Positions 52,755 through 60,714 are shown, numbered from the stretch's first letter. The stretch: 64,000 nt of DNA from Bradyrhizobium sp. CB2312 (GCF_029714425.1 NZ_CP121668.1:5601501-5665500); one strand, 5' to 3'. Numbers and translations are program-made. The notes: generated by a model not told the origin, from the sequence alone.

Positions 52755-53420
52755 TCAATAATTGATCTCCATCCGCAACCCGCGTGGATCGACCTCCTCC
52801 CCGCCGACACGCTGCGTGCTGTCGCGTGCAGCGGTTGCACAGGCGCAGGCATCGATGAGATCGTCGCGGCCGATACCGGTGCCGTGACGCTGCGTCAGCC
52901 ATTTCGGCAGGCGGGTGAAGCCGCTTTGCGCCAGAAGCGCGATGCGTTGCTCGCGGCCTTCCGCAGACGTCTTCCTGGCAAGCCGCTTGCGGCCGGCGAG
53001 ATTCCAGAAAATCAATTCCGGATGCGCCTCCCCGATCGTCGCCTGCCGCGCCGGCGTCATGATCGCGTCGACGTCCCTGATCTTGTCCCTGATATTCCAG
53101 AGCTGCGCAGAGACGCCCCTGCCCTTGCCTTCGTGTTCCCAATAGTGCCGATTGGCTGCCGCCATATCGGGAAACGTCCAGAGGTCACGGCGCGCCCCGA
53201 GAAACACGGCAGGCCCGACCAGCTCGCGTGCGTGCAAATCGCAGGCCCGGTAGCCGCTCGGCTTCAATCCGATCGGCATGTCGATCATCGCGCGCGCGTG
53301 CGGCATTGCGAGCAGCCGTGTCAGCCCCGGCGAGTAATCGAAGCCGTGATCGCCGCGCTCGTCAATCCAGGCCGCGACCCAGCCGAAGCGAAATCCATCA
53401 AGGCCGAGATAGTTGGGCAC
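52755..53420 (-). CDS. DUF429 family protein (RNase H-like fold)
   Basis: 221 residues. YLGLDGFRFGWVAAWIDERG at the N-terminus, MIDMPIGLKPSGYRACDLHARELVG near residues 45-69, and GEAHPELIFWNLAGR with HDALDA-like GRDDLIDACACATAAR near residue 185 are DUF429 features: acidic residues consistent with a predicted RNase H-like nuclease. No activity is established for the family. It diverges from the rtcB leader, so the two genes share the intergenic control region. Confidence 0.82.
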   Translation of the reverse strand: MPNYLGLDGFRFGWVAAWIDERGDHGFDYSPGLTRLLAMPHARAMIDMPIGLKPSGYRACDLHARELVGPAVFLGARRDLWTFPDMAAANRHYWEHEGKGRGVSAQLWNIRDKIRDVDAIMTPARQATIGEAHPELIFWNLAGRKRLARKTSAEGREQRIALLAQSGFTRLPKWLTQRHGTGIGRDDLIDACACATAARDSTQRVGGEEVDPRGLRMEINY

Positions 53421-53460
53421 GTCACGCGTCCGTCATTTTCAGTTTTCGCACGCGCCTCGC

Positions 53461-53733
53461 TTGACATCTGCAAGTTGCGGGCGTACGTCGTGCGCCCTCG
53501 CGAGCACTTCCGCTCGCGAAGCACACCATGAACCCGCGCGATGCCGTACCACTACGAAATCCTGGTCCGCCTGTCGAATGACCTACGGTCAATCGATTGC
53601 GCACGCTCGGCTCATGGGAGAGGTCTTGCCTGATAGCGAGACCAAAAGTCCACGTCTCACGGACCCTCCCGAGCCGACCGCTCCGGAGGGTTTTTTGTTG
53701 CCCAAGGCAATACGTCAAACAGGACAAACGACC
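53461..53733 (+). promoter_or_regulatory. rtcB leader: three-way-junction fold competing with a terminator
   Basis: Candidate RNA control element. Pairing read from the sequence: P1, TCGGCTC-(AT)-GGGAG (53607-53620) with CTCCCGAGCCGA (53666-53677), 12 bp with a 2-base bulge; P2, GGTCTTGC (53622-53629) with GCGAGACC (53636-53643); an AAAA linker; P3, GTCC (53648-53651) with GGAC (53661-53664). The right strand of P1 is also the left strand of a terminator: CCCTCC-C-GAGC (53664-53674) with GCTC-C-GGAGGG (53680-53690), then TTTTTT. The two folds exclude each other. A CTTGACA at 53460-53466 with TACGTC 17 bases on is a possible promoter. A 30-codon ORF (53541-53633) runs into P1/P2 and could be a leader peptide. 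rtcB starts 37 bases after the T run. Confidence 0.6.
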
Positions 53734-55074
53734 ATGCGACGATCCGATCCCTACATGGAACGCGCCCGCGAGCTGTGCCTTGCCGCCGGTGTCGCTCCCG
53801 ACTCGCGCGTCGGCGAAGGACGCGGCCAGCCGGCCTGGTGCCTGTACAAGGACGCCGCGCGCAAGGAGCACCTGGCCCGCGAAGCCGATGCGACCGCGAG
53901 CGCGATCGCCCAGCTGCGTCCGCAGGACGCCCGCTTCCAGAATGCGCCGCTGAAGATTTTCGGCCCGCATGAGGAGGCGACCATCGCGCAGATGCGCAAC
54001 TGCATGGCAGTCGGCAACGTCGTGTCCGGCGTGATCTGCGCCGACGGCCATCTCGGTTACGCCCAGCCGGTTGGCGGTGTCATCGCCTATGAGAAGCAGA
54101 TCAGCATCTCCGGCGTCGGCTTCGACATCGGTTGCGGCAACATGGCTGCAAGGCTCGACACGCGCTTCGACGACATCGCGCCGATCGCCCCCACGATCAT
54201 CCGTGACGTCGCCAAGGTGATCTCGTTCGGTGTCGGTCGTGCCAACGCCGAGCGGGCCGAGCACGAGCTGTTCGACGACGGCGACGCCTGGCGTGAGAGC
54301 GACATGGAGGCCTACCGTCAGAAGGCGGTGAGCCAGCTCGGCACGGTCGGATCGGGCAACCACTATGTCGACCTCATGCGCGACGAGGATGGCTTTGTCT
54401 GGATTGGCGTCCACTTCGGAAGCCGCGGCCTTGGACACACCTCCGCGACGCGCTACCTCAAAGCCGCTGGCGGCAAGGACGGAATGAACGTCCCGCCAGC
54501 CGTAGTCGACGAGGACTCCGAGCTCGGCCGCCGCTACATCGCGGCGATGCAGCTCGCCGGGCGTTACGCCTATGCGGGCCGCGAGTGGGTCGTCGAACGC
54601 GTCCGCCAGATCATCGGCGGCAGCGTGACCGAGAGCGTGCACAATCACCACAACTATGCCTGGCGTGAGACCCACGACGGCAAGGATCTGTGGGTGGTGC
54701 GCAAGGGCGCGACGCCGGCGTTCCCCGGCCAGAAGGGATTCGTCGGCGGCTCGATGGGCGACGACGCCGTCATCCTCGAAGGCGTCGACAGCCCGGAAGC
54801 CAAGGCTTCGCTCTACTCCACCGTGCACGGCGCAGGCCGCATGTTCGGGCGCAAGGAAGCGAAGCGGCGCTTCTCGCGCGAGGAGATGGACCGCTGGCTC
54901 AACGAGCGCGGCGTCACCTTGATCGGTGCCGACCTCGACGAGAGCCCGATGGCCTATCGCCGCCTGCCCGACGTGCTCGCCCAGCACGCCGGTACCGTGC
55001 GGGTGCTGCACACGCTGCGGCCCTTCGCCGTCGCCATGGCTGGCGAAGGCGAATTCGATCCTTGGAAGGACTAA
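53734..55074 (+). CDS. rtcB: RNA-splicing ligase RtcB
   Basis: 446-residue RNA ligase that joins 2',3'-cyclic phosphate or 3'-phosphate ends to 5'-hydroxyl ends using GTP and Mn2+. Motifs: ICADGHLGYAQPVGG near residue 105, GVGFDIGCGN with the metal-binding Asp and Cys near residues 127-136, GTVGSGNHYVDL near 207, GVHFGSRGLGH near 227, HNHHNYAWRE with the metal histidines near 303, and VHGAGRMFGR with the guanylylated His near residue 368. The ATG at 53734 follows AGGA. No rtcA or rtcR is adjacent, unlike enterobacteria. Control probably lies in the leader described separately. Confidence 0.95.
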   Translation: MRRSDPYMERARELCLAAGVAPDSRVGEGRGQPAWCLYKDAARKEHLAREADATASAIAQLRPQDARFQNAPLKIFGPHEEATIAQMRNCMAVGNVVSGVICADGHLGYAQPVGGVIAYEKQISISGVGFDIGCGNMAARLDTRFDDIAPIAPTIIRDVAKVISFGVGRANAERAEHELFDDGDAWRESDMEAYRQKAVSQLGTVGSGNHYVDLMRDEDGFVWIGVHFGSRGLGHTSATRYLKAAGGKDGMNVPPAVVDEDSELGRRYIAAMQLAGRYAYAGREWVVERVRQIIGGSVTESVHNHHNYAWRETHDGKDLWVVRKGATPAFPGQKGFVGGSMGDDAVILEGVDSPEAKASLYSTVHGAGRMFGRKEAKRRFSREEMDRWLNERGVTLIGADLDESPMAYRRLPDVLAQHAGTVRVLHTLRPFAVAMAGEGEFDPWKD

Positions 55075-55081
55075 CGCAAAC

Positions 55082-55110
55082 AGCGGACGGGAAGCTTGCC
55101 TCCCGTCTGC
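55082..55110. terminator. Hairpin between rtcB and the convergent AhpD-like gene
   Basis: GACGGGA (55086-55092) pairs with TCCCGTC (55101-55107), with the intervening AGCTTGCC as loop and further partial pairing outside. It lies 11 bases after the rtcB stop and 6 bases from the end of the convergent gene; probably a shared terminator, though no T run is seen. Confidence 0.5.
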
Positions 55111-55115
55111 ACCAT

Positions 55116-55463
55116 CTAGCTCTCCCCCTCGCCGCGATGCCGCTCGAACGGGCGCTGCGCCAGCAGCGCATGGCCGAGCGTGCCACCGGCACGGACCGCG
55201 GCCGCGATCAGCGCGGCTTCCGCCACCTCCTCGCGCGTTGCGCCGGCTTTCGCCGCCTGCGCCGTGTGCACGTCGAGGCAATAGGCGCACTGCGTGGTGA
55301 GCGCGACCGCGAGCGAGATCAGCTCGCGATATTTCGGCGGGATCAAGCCATCCTTGCGTTCGACCGCGTGGTTGAACGCCAGGAACGCGTTGGCCTCGAC
55401 CGGCGCGAGCGCCACGAAGGCCGGAATCGATTTCAGATCGTCAGGGGTTTGATAATCGGTCAT
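55116..55463 (-). CDS. Carboxymuconolactone decarboxylase family (AhpD-like) protein
   Basis: 115 residues. The redox motif C59-AY-C62 followed by LDVH (His66) in LTTQCAYCLDVHTAQAAKAG identifies an AhpD-like alkylhydroperoxidase-type member rather than a true decarboxylase. LIPPKYRELISLAVAL precedes it as usual. Such proteins reduce peroxides through a relay of the two cysteines. It is the last gene of an apparent three-gene operon with an ECF sigma factor and a DUF2892 membrane protein, which suggests an oxidative or sulfur stress role. Confidence 0.88.
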   Translation of the reverse strand: MTDYQTPDDLKSIPAFVALAPVEANAFLAFNHAVERKDGLIPPKYRELISLAVALTTQCAYCLDVHTAQAAKAGATREEVAEAALIAAAVRAGGTLGHALLAQRPFERHRGEGES

Positions 55464-55466
55464 GGC

Positions 55467-55988
55467 TCATCTCGTCAGATATTCGCGCATCAGGGCGCGG
55501 GCGCGATGCAGGCGGGCCTTGACGGTTTGCCTGGACGCACCAAGTGCGTCGGCGATGTCATCGATGGTCATTTCCTTGACGTCGCGCATCAGCGCGACGT
55601 CGCGGTAATGTGGCGGCAGCGCCTCGAACGCCGCGGCCAGGTCGAGCCGCAGATCCGCTTCGGGACGCGAAAGGATCAGCGCTTCTGCTTCGCCTAGGTC
55701 GATCGCCGGCGCGAAGCCGGCTTTGCGCGCGAGCCGCAGGCATTCGCGGCGGACCACGCTGAACAACCAGCCCGAAAACGCCAGCAGCGAGCGGATCGTC
55801 CCGACATGGCGGAACAGGATCCACAGCGCTTCCTGCGCGGCGTCCTCGGCATCCGCCGAGCTGCGGCAGGTCGCGCGGGCGTAACGGCGGATGTCCGGCT
55901 GCGCCGTCTCGAGCAGCGAAGCGATCGCCTGGGGATCGCCGAGCCGCGCCGCCTCGAACAGGTTTGGCGAGATCGCAGCCGCACTCAC
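55467..55988 (-). CDS. ECF-type RNA polymerase sigma factor
   Basis: 173 residues from GTG 55988, preceded by GGAGAGGAGG. Region 2: ADAEDAAQEALWILFRHVGTIRSLLAFSGWLFSVVRRECLRLAR (residues 45-90); region 4: LPPHYRDVALMRDVKEMTIDDIADALGASRQTVKARLHRARALMREYL (residues 120-170). There is no region 1.1 or 3, as in ECF factors. No anti-sigma gene is adjacent: the operon has a DUF2892 membrane protein upstream (start and stop overlap by 4 bases) and an AhpD-like protein downstream. The ECF group cannot be named from sequence reading alone. Confidence 0.88.
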   Translation of the reverse strand: MSAAAISPNLFEAARLGDPQAIASLLETAQPDIRRYARATCRSSADAEDAAQEALWILFRHVGTIRSLLAFSGWLFSVVRRECLRLARKAGFAPAIDLGEAEALILSRPEADLRLDLAAAFEALPPHYRDVALMRDVKEMTIDDIADALGASRQTVKARLHRARALMREYLTR

Positions 55989-56194
55989 GACACGCCTCCT
56001 CTCCCGATCCCGGCCATCGCGCACATCGGGCAATAGCCAACGAGGCCGGTCAACGCGAAGCCGGCACCGCCGAGCGCCACCAGCCACGCCGCAGCGCCTG
56101 TGAGATAGACCAATGCCGCGAGCGCCACCGCGATTCCTGCGGCGATCCGCACCGCCTGATGCAGTCCGCCGATGTTCTTCCTGTAAAATGCCAT
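55985..56194 (-). CDS. DUF2892 inner-membrane protein
   Basis: 69 residues: a basic start (MAFYRKNIGGLHQAVRI) and two hydrophobic segments joined by a short turn (AAGIAVALAALVYLTG and WLVALGGAGFALTGLVGYCPMCAMAG). The YCPMCAMAG end with two cysteines is the DUF2892 signature also found at the C-terminus of YgaP-type rhodanese proteins. GGAGGACG precedes the ATG at 56194. First gene of the operon with the ECF sigma factor. The Cys pair could sense thiols or sulfane sulfur, which is inference. Confidence 0.8.
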   Translation of the reverse strand: MAFYRKNIGGLHQAVRIAAGIAVALAALVYLTGAAAWLVALGGAGFALTGLVGYCPMCAMAGIGRGGVS

Positions 56195-56289
56195 CACGTC
56201 CTCCGAGATGAGCCGAGGCAAGATGCCTCGACCATCAAGAGGAGGCGAAGACCGGAAAGGATTCGCGGCGGTCGGCAATTTTCTCGCGG

Positions 56290-57474
56290 TCAGCCTCCGA
56301 CCGCCTGATAGGCCAGGCGCTTGAACTCGAAGAAGAACGGATTCCAGAACCCCATGTAGCGCTGGGCCATCAGCACGCCGGCAGTGTTGGCCTCCGGGCA
56401 AATCCACCAGTGCGTTCCCGCGAGGCCGCCCCATTGGAATTCGCCGGTAGAGTTCGGCGGATCGAACGGCGTCGGCGCGAAAGTGACGGCGCCGCCGAGG
56501 CCAAAGCCCTTGCCGGGGATCGGCCCGAGATTGGCAAAGCGGATGGACTGGCCCGCGGGCAGCTGGTTCGTCATCATCTGCCGCAGCGTGTCGGGCTTGA
56601 GCAGTGTATCCGCCCCCGGCAGCAGCGCGCGGACCAGCGCCAGCACATCGGGCAAGGTCGAGACCAGACCGCCGCCGCCCGACAGCCGTGGGAACGACCG
56701 CCGATAAGCCTGCGGGTAAGGCAGATTGTCGGCGCGCGTCAGGCCCGGCTTCATGGGATCAAGTACATCGGCACCATTGTAAAGCGCAACCAGCCTGCCC
56801 TGCCGCGCCTCCGGCACGTAGAAGCCGGTATCGGTCATGCCGAGGGCATCGAAGATGCGCGCCTTGAGGAAGGCATCGAGGGGCTTGCCCGAAACGACCT
56901 CCACGAGGCGGCCGAGCACGTCGGTCGCGACCGAGTATTCCCAGCCAGTGCCTGGATGATAGGACAGCGGCAGATCGGAGAGCTTGTCGATCATGTCGGT
57001 CAGCGGCGTCAGCGGATTGAGCACGCGCGCTTCGTTGTAGCCTTTGAACAACACCGTGCCGGGATCGAAGATACCGTAGCTCAGTCCGGACGTGTGGGTC
57101 AGGAGCTGGCGGATCGTGATCGGGCCGTTCGCCGGCTCGACGTCGGCAAGGCTCGTCGCGCCCTGCCTGAGCACCTTGCGATTGCCAAGCTGTGGCATGA
57201 ATTTCTCGATCGCGTCATCGAGCCCGATGCGGCCTTCCTCGACCAGCAGCATGATCGCGCAGGTGACGAAGATCTTGGTGTTGGAGAACGCGCGGAAGAT
57301 GTGGTCGGGACGCAGCGCGGTATTCGCCTCGCGATCGGCGAAGCCGACGCATTGCTGGTCCACGACCTCGCGCCCGCGCAGCACCGCCCAGGATACGCCG
57401 GGAATGATCTCCTGATCGACGTACCGCTGCATCGCCGTCCGCGCAGCGGAAAAATCTGGCGTCCTGGCGTCCAT
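56290..57474 (-). CDS. Beta-lactamase-family serine hydrolase
   Basis: 394 residues, class C beta-lactamase fold (PF00144). The SxxK motif is S64-NT-K67 in FRAFSNTKIF; the YxN-equivalent Tyr is in GTGWEYSVATDVLG near residue 180; a C-terminal GLAGTHWWICPE stands where the HxG/KTG motif lies. No signal peptide, so it is cytoplasmic. Proteins of this layout are usually esterases or transesterases (EstB-like), not antibiotic-hydrolysing enzymes. Single gene; the substrate cannot be inferred. Confidence 0.87.
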   Translation of the reverse strand: MDARTPDFSAARTAMQRYVDQEIIPGVSWAVLRGREVVDQQCVGFADREANTALRPDHIFRAFSNTKIFVTCAIMLLVEEGRIGLDDAIEKFMPQLGNRKVLRQGATSLADVEPANGPITIRQLLTHTSGLSYGIFDPGTVLFKGYNEARVLNPLTPLTDMIDKLSDLPLSYHPGTGWEYSVATDVLGRLVEVVSGKPLDAFLKARIFDALGMTDTGFYVPEARQGRLVALYNGADVLDPMKPGLTRADNLPYPQAYRRSFPRLSGGGGLVSTLPDVLALVRALLPGADTLLKPDTLRQMMTNQLPAGQSIRFANLGPIPGKGFGLGGAVTFAPTPFDPPNSTGEFQWGGLAGTHWWICPEANTAGVLMAQRYMGFWNPFFFEFKRLAYQAVGG

Positions 57475-57545
57475 GCGTCTCCCCCATTATGGTTGGGATG
57501 ATATAGCGCGCTTTCGCCGGAAATGAAGGGCCTCCCTAAGGACGC

Positions 57546-58238
57546 CTACTCCTGCTTCATGAACGCCGTCACATGCAGGCGGCGACGGAGGCGCATGCCC
57601 TGTCGCCGGTACAGCGCGATTGCGGATGTGTTGTTCGAAAACACATGCAGGAACGGAATTTCGCCGCGCGCCTCGATCCGGCGCGCGACAGCTGCGAGCA
57701 GCGCCTGCGCGTAGCCGCGCCCGCGATGATCAGGATCGACGCAGACCGCGGTCATCTCGACGAACTTGCCCGGCTTCATCCGCTCGCCCGTCATCGCGAC
57801 CAACTCGCCGCCGGCACGAATGCCGAGGAAGGTGCCGAGCTCGTGCGTCCGCGCGGCGAAGGGTCCGGGCTTGGTCAGCGTCGTCAATGCCGTCATCGCG
57901 GGAACGTCGGCCTTCCCGAGCGTGACGATCTCGGCATCACGCCGCGGGCTGTCCGCCGGTGAGCCGATCATCTGGTCACAGCTCTCAGACAGCACCACCT
58001 TGAAGCCGACGGGAACATCGACCGGCTCCGGCGTGAACAGCGCGACAACCTGCGTGGGCGCCATGAGATCGCCGAGCGCGGCGAAACTCCCTGCGGACAT
58101 GTCGACCATGTCGGCGAACGGCGTCATGTCCTGGGGATAGCACAGCGCGCGCGGGCCGCCTTCGGCCAGATGTTTATGGCTCGTTGTCAGCGCGCCCCAG
58201 ATCGGACGGTCCAAAAGCGCCTCATCGCTGTCGGTCAC
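57546..58238 (-). CDS. GNAT family N-acetyltransferase
   Basis: 230 residues from GTG 58238. The GNAT core is in the C-terminal half: GKFVEMTAVCVDPDHRGRGYAQALLAAVARRI carries motif A with the acetyl-CoA pyrophosphate loop (RGRGYA, near residue 175), followed by FLHVFSNNTSAIALYRRQGMRLRRRLHV. The first 110 residues resemble the FR47-like/DUF subgroup with an extra N-terminal domain. Substrate unknown. It overlaps closely (4 bases apart) with the Lin0512-type gene upstream, so the pair is probably cotranscribed. Confidence 0.83.
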   Translation of the reverse strand: MTDSDEALLDRPIWGALTTSHKHLAEGGPRALCYPQDMTPFADMVDMSAGSFAALGDLMAPTQVVALFTPEPVDVPVGFKVVLSESCDQMIGSPADSPRRDAEIVTLGKADVPAMTALTTLTKPGPFAARTHELGTFLGIRAGGELVAMTGERMKPGKFVEMTAVCVDPDHRGRGYAQALLAAVARRIEARGEIPFLHVFSNNTSAIALYRRQGMRLRRRLHVTAFMKQE

Positions 58239-58242
58239 TGGG

Positions 58243-58590
58243 TCAGTCCTTGTCGAAGCTGACGATGACGGCGGCATTGGCGATCAGGATGGGATCGTTG
58301 GCCACTTCCGTGGCCGAGGGAATTTCCAGCCCGCCCTTGACCGCGGTGACGGTCACGGTGCCGTAAGGAAGCTCCTTTGCAACGGCTTCCTTGTCGACCG
58401 CCTCGGGGTTGGGTACGCCGATCGTGACATCCACGAACATGTCGTTTGCGGTCTTGCCGATCATCCTGAAGAAACCCAGGCTCGAATGCCGGATGGCATC
58501 GGACACCGCCCGCTTCGCCGCCTTGGTGGCGTCCCTGCCGTGGACGTCGACGCCCATGCCCATCTCGGTAACGCAGCGAACACGTGTCAT
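58243..58590 (-). CDS. Lin0512 family protein
   Basis: 115 residues matching the small Lin0512 family (Listeria Lin0512-like): CVTEMGMGVDVHGRDATKAAKRAVSDAIRHSSLGFF at the N-terminus, MFVDVTIGVPNPEAVDKEAVAKELPYG, and ILIANAAVIVSFDKD at the end. The family is compact, alpha/beta, and has no assigned function. Promoter-proximal to the GNAT gene. A dispersed repeat lies upstream. Confidence 0.8.
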   Translation of the reverse strand: MTRVRCVTEMGMGVDVHGRDATKAAKRAVSDAIRHSSLGFFRMIGKTANDMFVDVTIGVPNPEAVDKEAVAKELPYGTVTVTAVKGGLEIPSATEVANDPILIANAAVIVSFDKD

Positions 58591-58668
58591 TTCATAGTCC
58601 TGTGGCTGGTGAAGTGATTGTTACGAATGTCGGCGATCGGTGGTCGCAATACAAGTGCGAGCCCATCC

Positions 58669-58809
58669 CTCGTGTCCCGGACGCGCTGCAACGCCCTTGG
58701 CGTTGCTGCGCAGAGCCGGGACCCAGGAGGCCACAAAATGCGCTGATGCATGGGCCCCGGCTCTGCAGCGCACCGCTGAAGGAGCGCTGCGCCGCGTCCG
58801 GGGCACGAG
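58669..58809. repeat. Dispersed palindromic repeat (CGTGTCCCGGACGCG type)
   Basis: The left end CTCGTGTCCCGGACGCG (58669-58685) and the right end CGCGTCCGGGGCACGAG (58793-58809) are inverted copies over 17 bases with one mismatch. Internal smaller palindromes (CAACGCC-CTT-GGCGTTG; GCCGGGACCCAGG with GGGCCCCGGC) complete a branched fold of 141 bases. Similar elements are common in Bradyrhizobium. Confidence 0.75.
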
Positions 58810-58819
58810 ACTGTAGTTT

Positions 58820-60484
58820 TCAAGCCTTCGCCTTTTCGTGCGCGCGCAGCTCATCGACCAGCACCCGGACGTTCTCCGAATAGTCGATCGGGATCACGAC
58901 CAGATGCACCCCGCCCGCCTTAAAGGCGGCCTCCAGCGTCGGGCCAAAGCTGTCGATGCTCTCGATCCGATGTCCCTTCGCGCCATAGGCCTTGGCGTAC
59001 AGCGTAAAGTCGGGATTGCCGAAGGTCATGCCGTAATCGGCGAAATGATCGACGGCCTGCTTCCAGCGGATCATGCCGTAGGCGTTGTCCTCCAGCACCA
59101 GCACGACCAGATTGAGCTTGAGGCGGACGGCCGTCTCCATCTCCTGGCTGTTCATCATGAAGCCGCCGTCGCCGGCGACCGCGAGCACGCGGCGATCGGG
59201 ATAGAGCATCGCCGCCATCATCGCCGACGGCAGGCCAGCGCCCATGGTCGCCAGCGCGTTGTCGAGCAGCAGCGTGTTGGCGACGCGGGTGCGATAGTTG
59301 CGCGCGAACCAGATCTTGTACATGCCGTTGTCGAGCGCGACGATGCCGTTCTCGGGGATGACCTGGCGGATGTCGTGCACGATGCGCTGCGGCGTCGGCG
59401 GCCAACGCGCCTCGGTGGCGCGATCGGCGATGTGATTGAGGATCTCTTCGCGGAGCGGCAACAGCGTCGCGGCCTGCGGTAGCTTGCCTTCGAGCCGATC
59501 GGCGAGCTGCTCCAGGCTCGGGCCGACATCGCCGACGACCTCGGCATCAGGAAAATAGACCAGCTCGACGCTCGCCGGCGTGTAGCTGACGTGAATGACC
59601 TTCGGCCCCGACGGCCCCATGATGAAGGGCGGCTTCTCGACGGGATCGTGGCCGATCGCGACGATGAGGTCGGCGGCGTCGATGGCGTCATGGACGTAGT
59701 CGCGTTCGGACAGCGCCGCGGTGCCCATATAGAGATTGGTGCCGCCGGGCACGGTGCCCTTCCCCATCTGCGTGGTGAAGAACGGAATGCCAGTCCGCCG
59801 CACGAAGCTGGCGATGCCGTGGGTCGACCGCGGCCGGCTGGTCGCCGCCCCCATCATCACCAGCGGACGCTTCGCGGCCAAGATCATCTCGGCGGCACGA
59901 TCGAGCGCGGCGCGATGGGCGACCGGGATCTCGATCGGATGAACCGGGATTGCGGCGGCCGCAGGCACTTCATCGCCGGCGATGTCCTCGGGCAGCTCGA
60001 GATGCACCGGTCCGGGCCGCTCCTCCATCGCCACGCGAAACGCGTCGCGCACCACGGTCGGGATCGAGGAGGCGCTGACGATCTGCCGTGACAGCTTTGT
60101 CAGCGGCTTCATCGTCGCCACCACATCCACGATCTGGAAGCGCGCCTGCCGGCTGCTCATGATCGGCTTCTGGCCGGTGATCAGGATCATCGGCATCGCG
60201 CCGAGATGGGCGTAAGCCGCACCGGTGGACAGGTTGAGCGCGCCGGGACCGAGAGTGGAGAGACACACGCCGGGCTTGCCGGTCAGCCGCCCGTGCGTCG
60301 CCGCCATGAAAGCCGCGGCCTGCTCGTGGCGGGTCAGCACCAGTTCGATCTTGGAGGTGCGCAGCGATTCGACGAGGTCGAGGTTTTCCTCGCCGGGCAC
60401 GCCAAAAATGCGGTCGACGCCTTCATTCTCCAGCGCCGCGACAAACAGGTCCGAGCCCTTCACCTTGCGCTCCTGCCCACTCAT
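58820..60484 (-). CDS. Acetolactate-synthase-like thiamine diphosphate enzyme
   Basis: 554 residues, the large-subunit type of ThDP-dependent decarboxylase/synthase. N-terminal VDRIFGVPGEENLDLVESL with LTRHEQAAAFMAATHGRLTGKPGVCLSTLGPGALNLSTG carries the catalytic Glu (in RHEQ) near residue 51; the C-terminal PP domain has AVAGDGGFMMNSQEMETAVRLKLNLVVLVLEDNAYGMI, the GDG-N30-N ThDP motif near residue 440. No small subunit gene is adjacent, and the layout fits catabolic AlsS-like or related enzymes. The start ATG at 60484 gives MSGQERKVKGSDLF; the longer open frame upstream is not family-like. Confidence 0.88.
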   Translation of the reverse strand: MSGQERKVKGSDLFVAALENEGVDRIFGVPGEENLDLVESLRTSKIELVLTRHEQAAAFMAATHGRLTGKPGVCLSTLGPGALNLSTGAAYAHLGAMPMILITGQKPIMSSRQARFQIVDVVATMKPLTKLSRQIVSASSIPTVVRDAFRVAMEERPGPVHLELPEDIAGDEVPAAAAIPVHPIEIPVAHRAALDRAAEMILAAKRPLVMMGAATSRPRSTHGIASFVRRTGIPFFTTQMGKGTVPGGTNLYMGTAALSERDYVHDAIDAADLIVAIGHDPVEKPPFIMGPSGPKVIHVSYTPASVELVYFPDAEVVGDVGPSLEQLADRLEGKLPQAATLLPLREEILNHIADRATEARWPPTPQRIVHDIRQVIPENGIVALDNGMYKIWFARNYRTRVANTLLLDNALATMGAGLPSAMMAAMLYPDRRVLAVAGDGGFMMNSQEMETAVRLKLNLVVLVLEDNAYGMIRWKQAVDHFADYGMTFGNPDFTLYAKAYGAKGHRIESIDSFGPTLEAAFKAGGVHLVVIPIDYSENVRVLVDELRAHEKAKA

Positions 60485-60612
60485 GTCGCCTCCCGCTCGT
60501 TGTGCTGGCTCCCGTGTTCCACAGGAGCGGGCGCATGGTAGCGGTCTGCGGCGCGGGCACAACTCACAATGCGGCGTGGTTTGTGATGCGCAGTGCGTCC
60601 GACACACTCCGC

Positions 60613-60642
60613 TGTCATGCCCCGGCTTGAGTCGGGCGATGA
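60613..60642. repeat. Short palindromic repeat (GTCATGCCCCGG type)
   Basis: GTCATGCCCCGGCTTGAG, TCGGGCGATGAC: a small imperfect hairpin with arms GTCAT.GCCC/GGGC.ATGAC. It resembles the left module of the repeat at 39369-39470. Short and could be a decayed copy. Confidence 0.5.
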
Positions 60643-60714
60643 CGGCGGAGTTTGAGGCACACAGCCGCAATGACGGAGCTCGGCGCAACGCCGCGCTACG
60701 AAGTGCGGCCTCCA

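Noticed and set aside
53600..53690. tRNA or tmRNA-like gene upstream of rtcB
   Set aside because: The fold is cloverleaf-like at first sight, but there is no T-arm consensus, no anticodon-sized loop and no CCA-type acceptor; an attenuator fits better.
53422..55290. 622-codon minus-strand open frame opposite rtcB
   Set aside because: Shadow of rtcB; it has no motif of its own and crosses a terminator and two gene boundaries.
56290..57474. Antibiotic-resistance beta-lactamase
   Set aside because: The SxxK fold is right but there is no signal peptide and the layout is that of EstB-like hydrolases.
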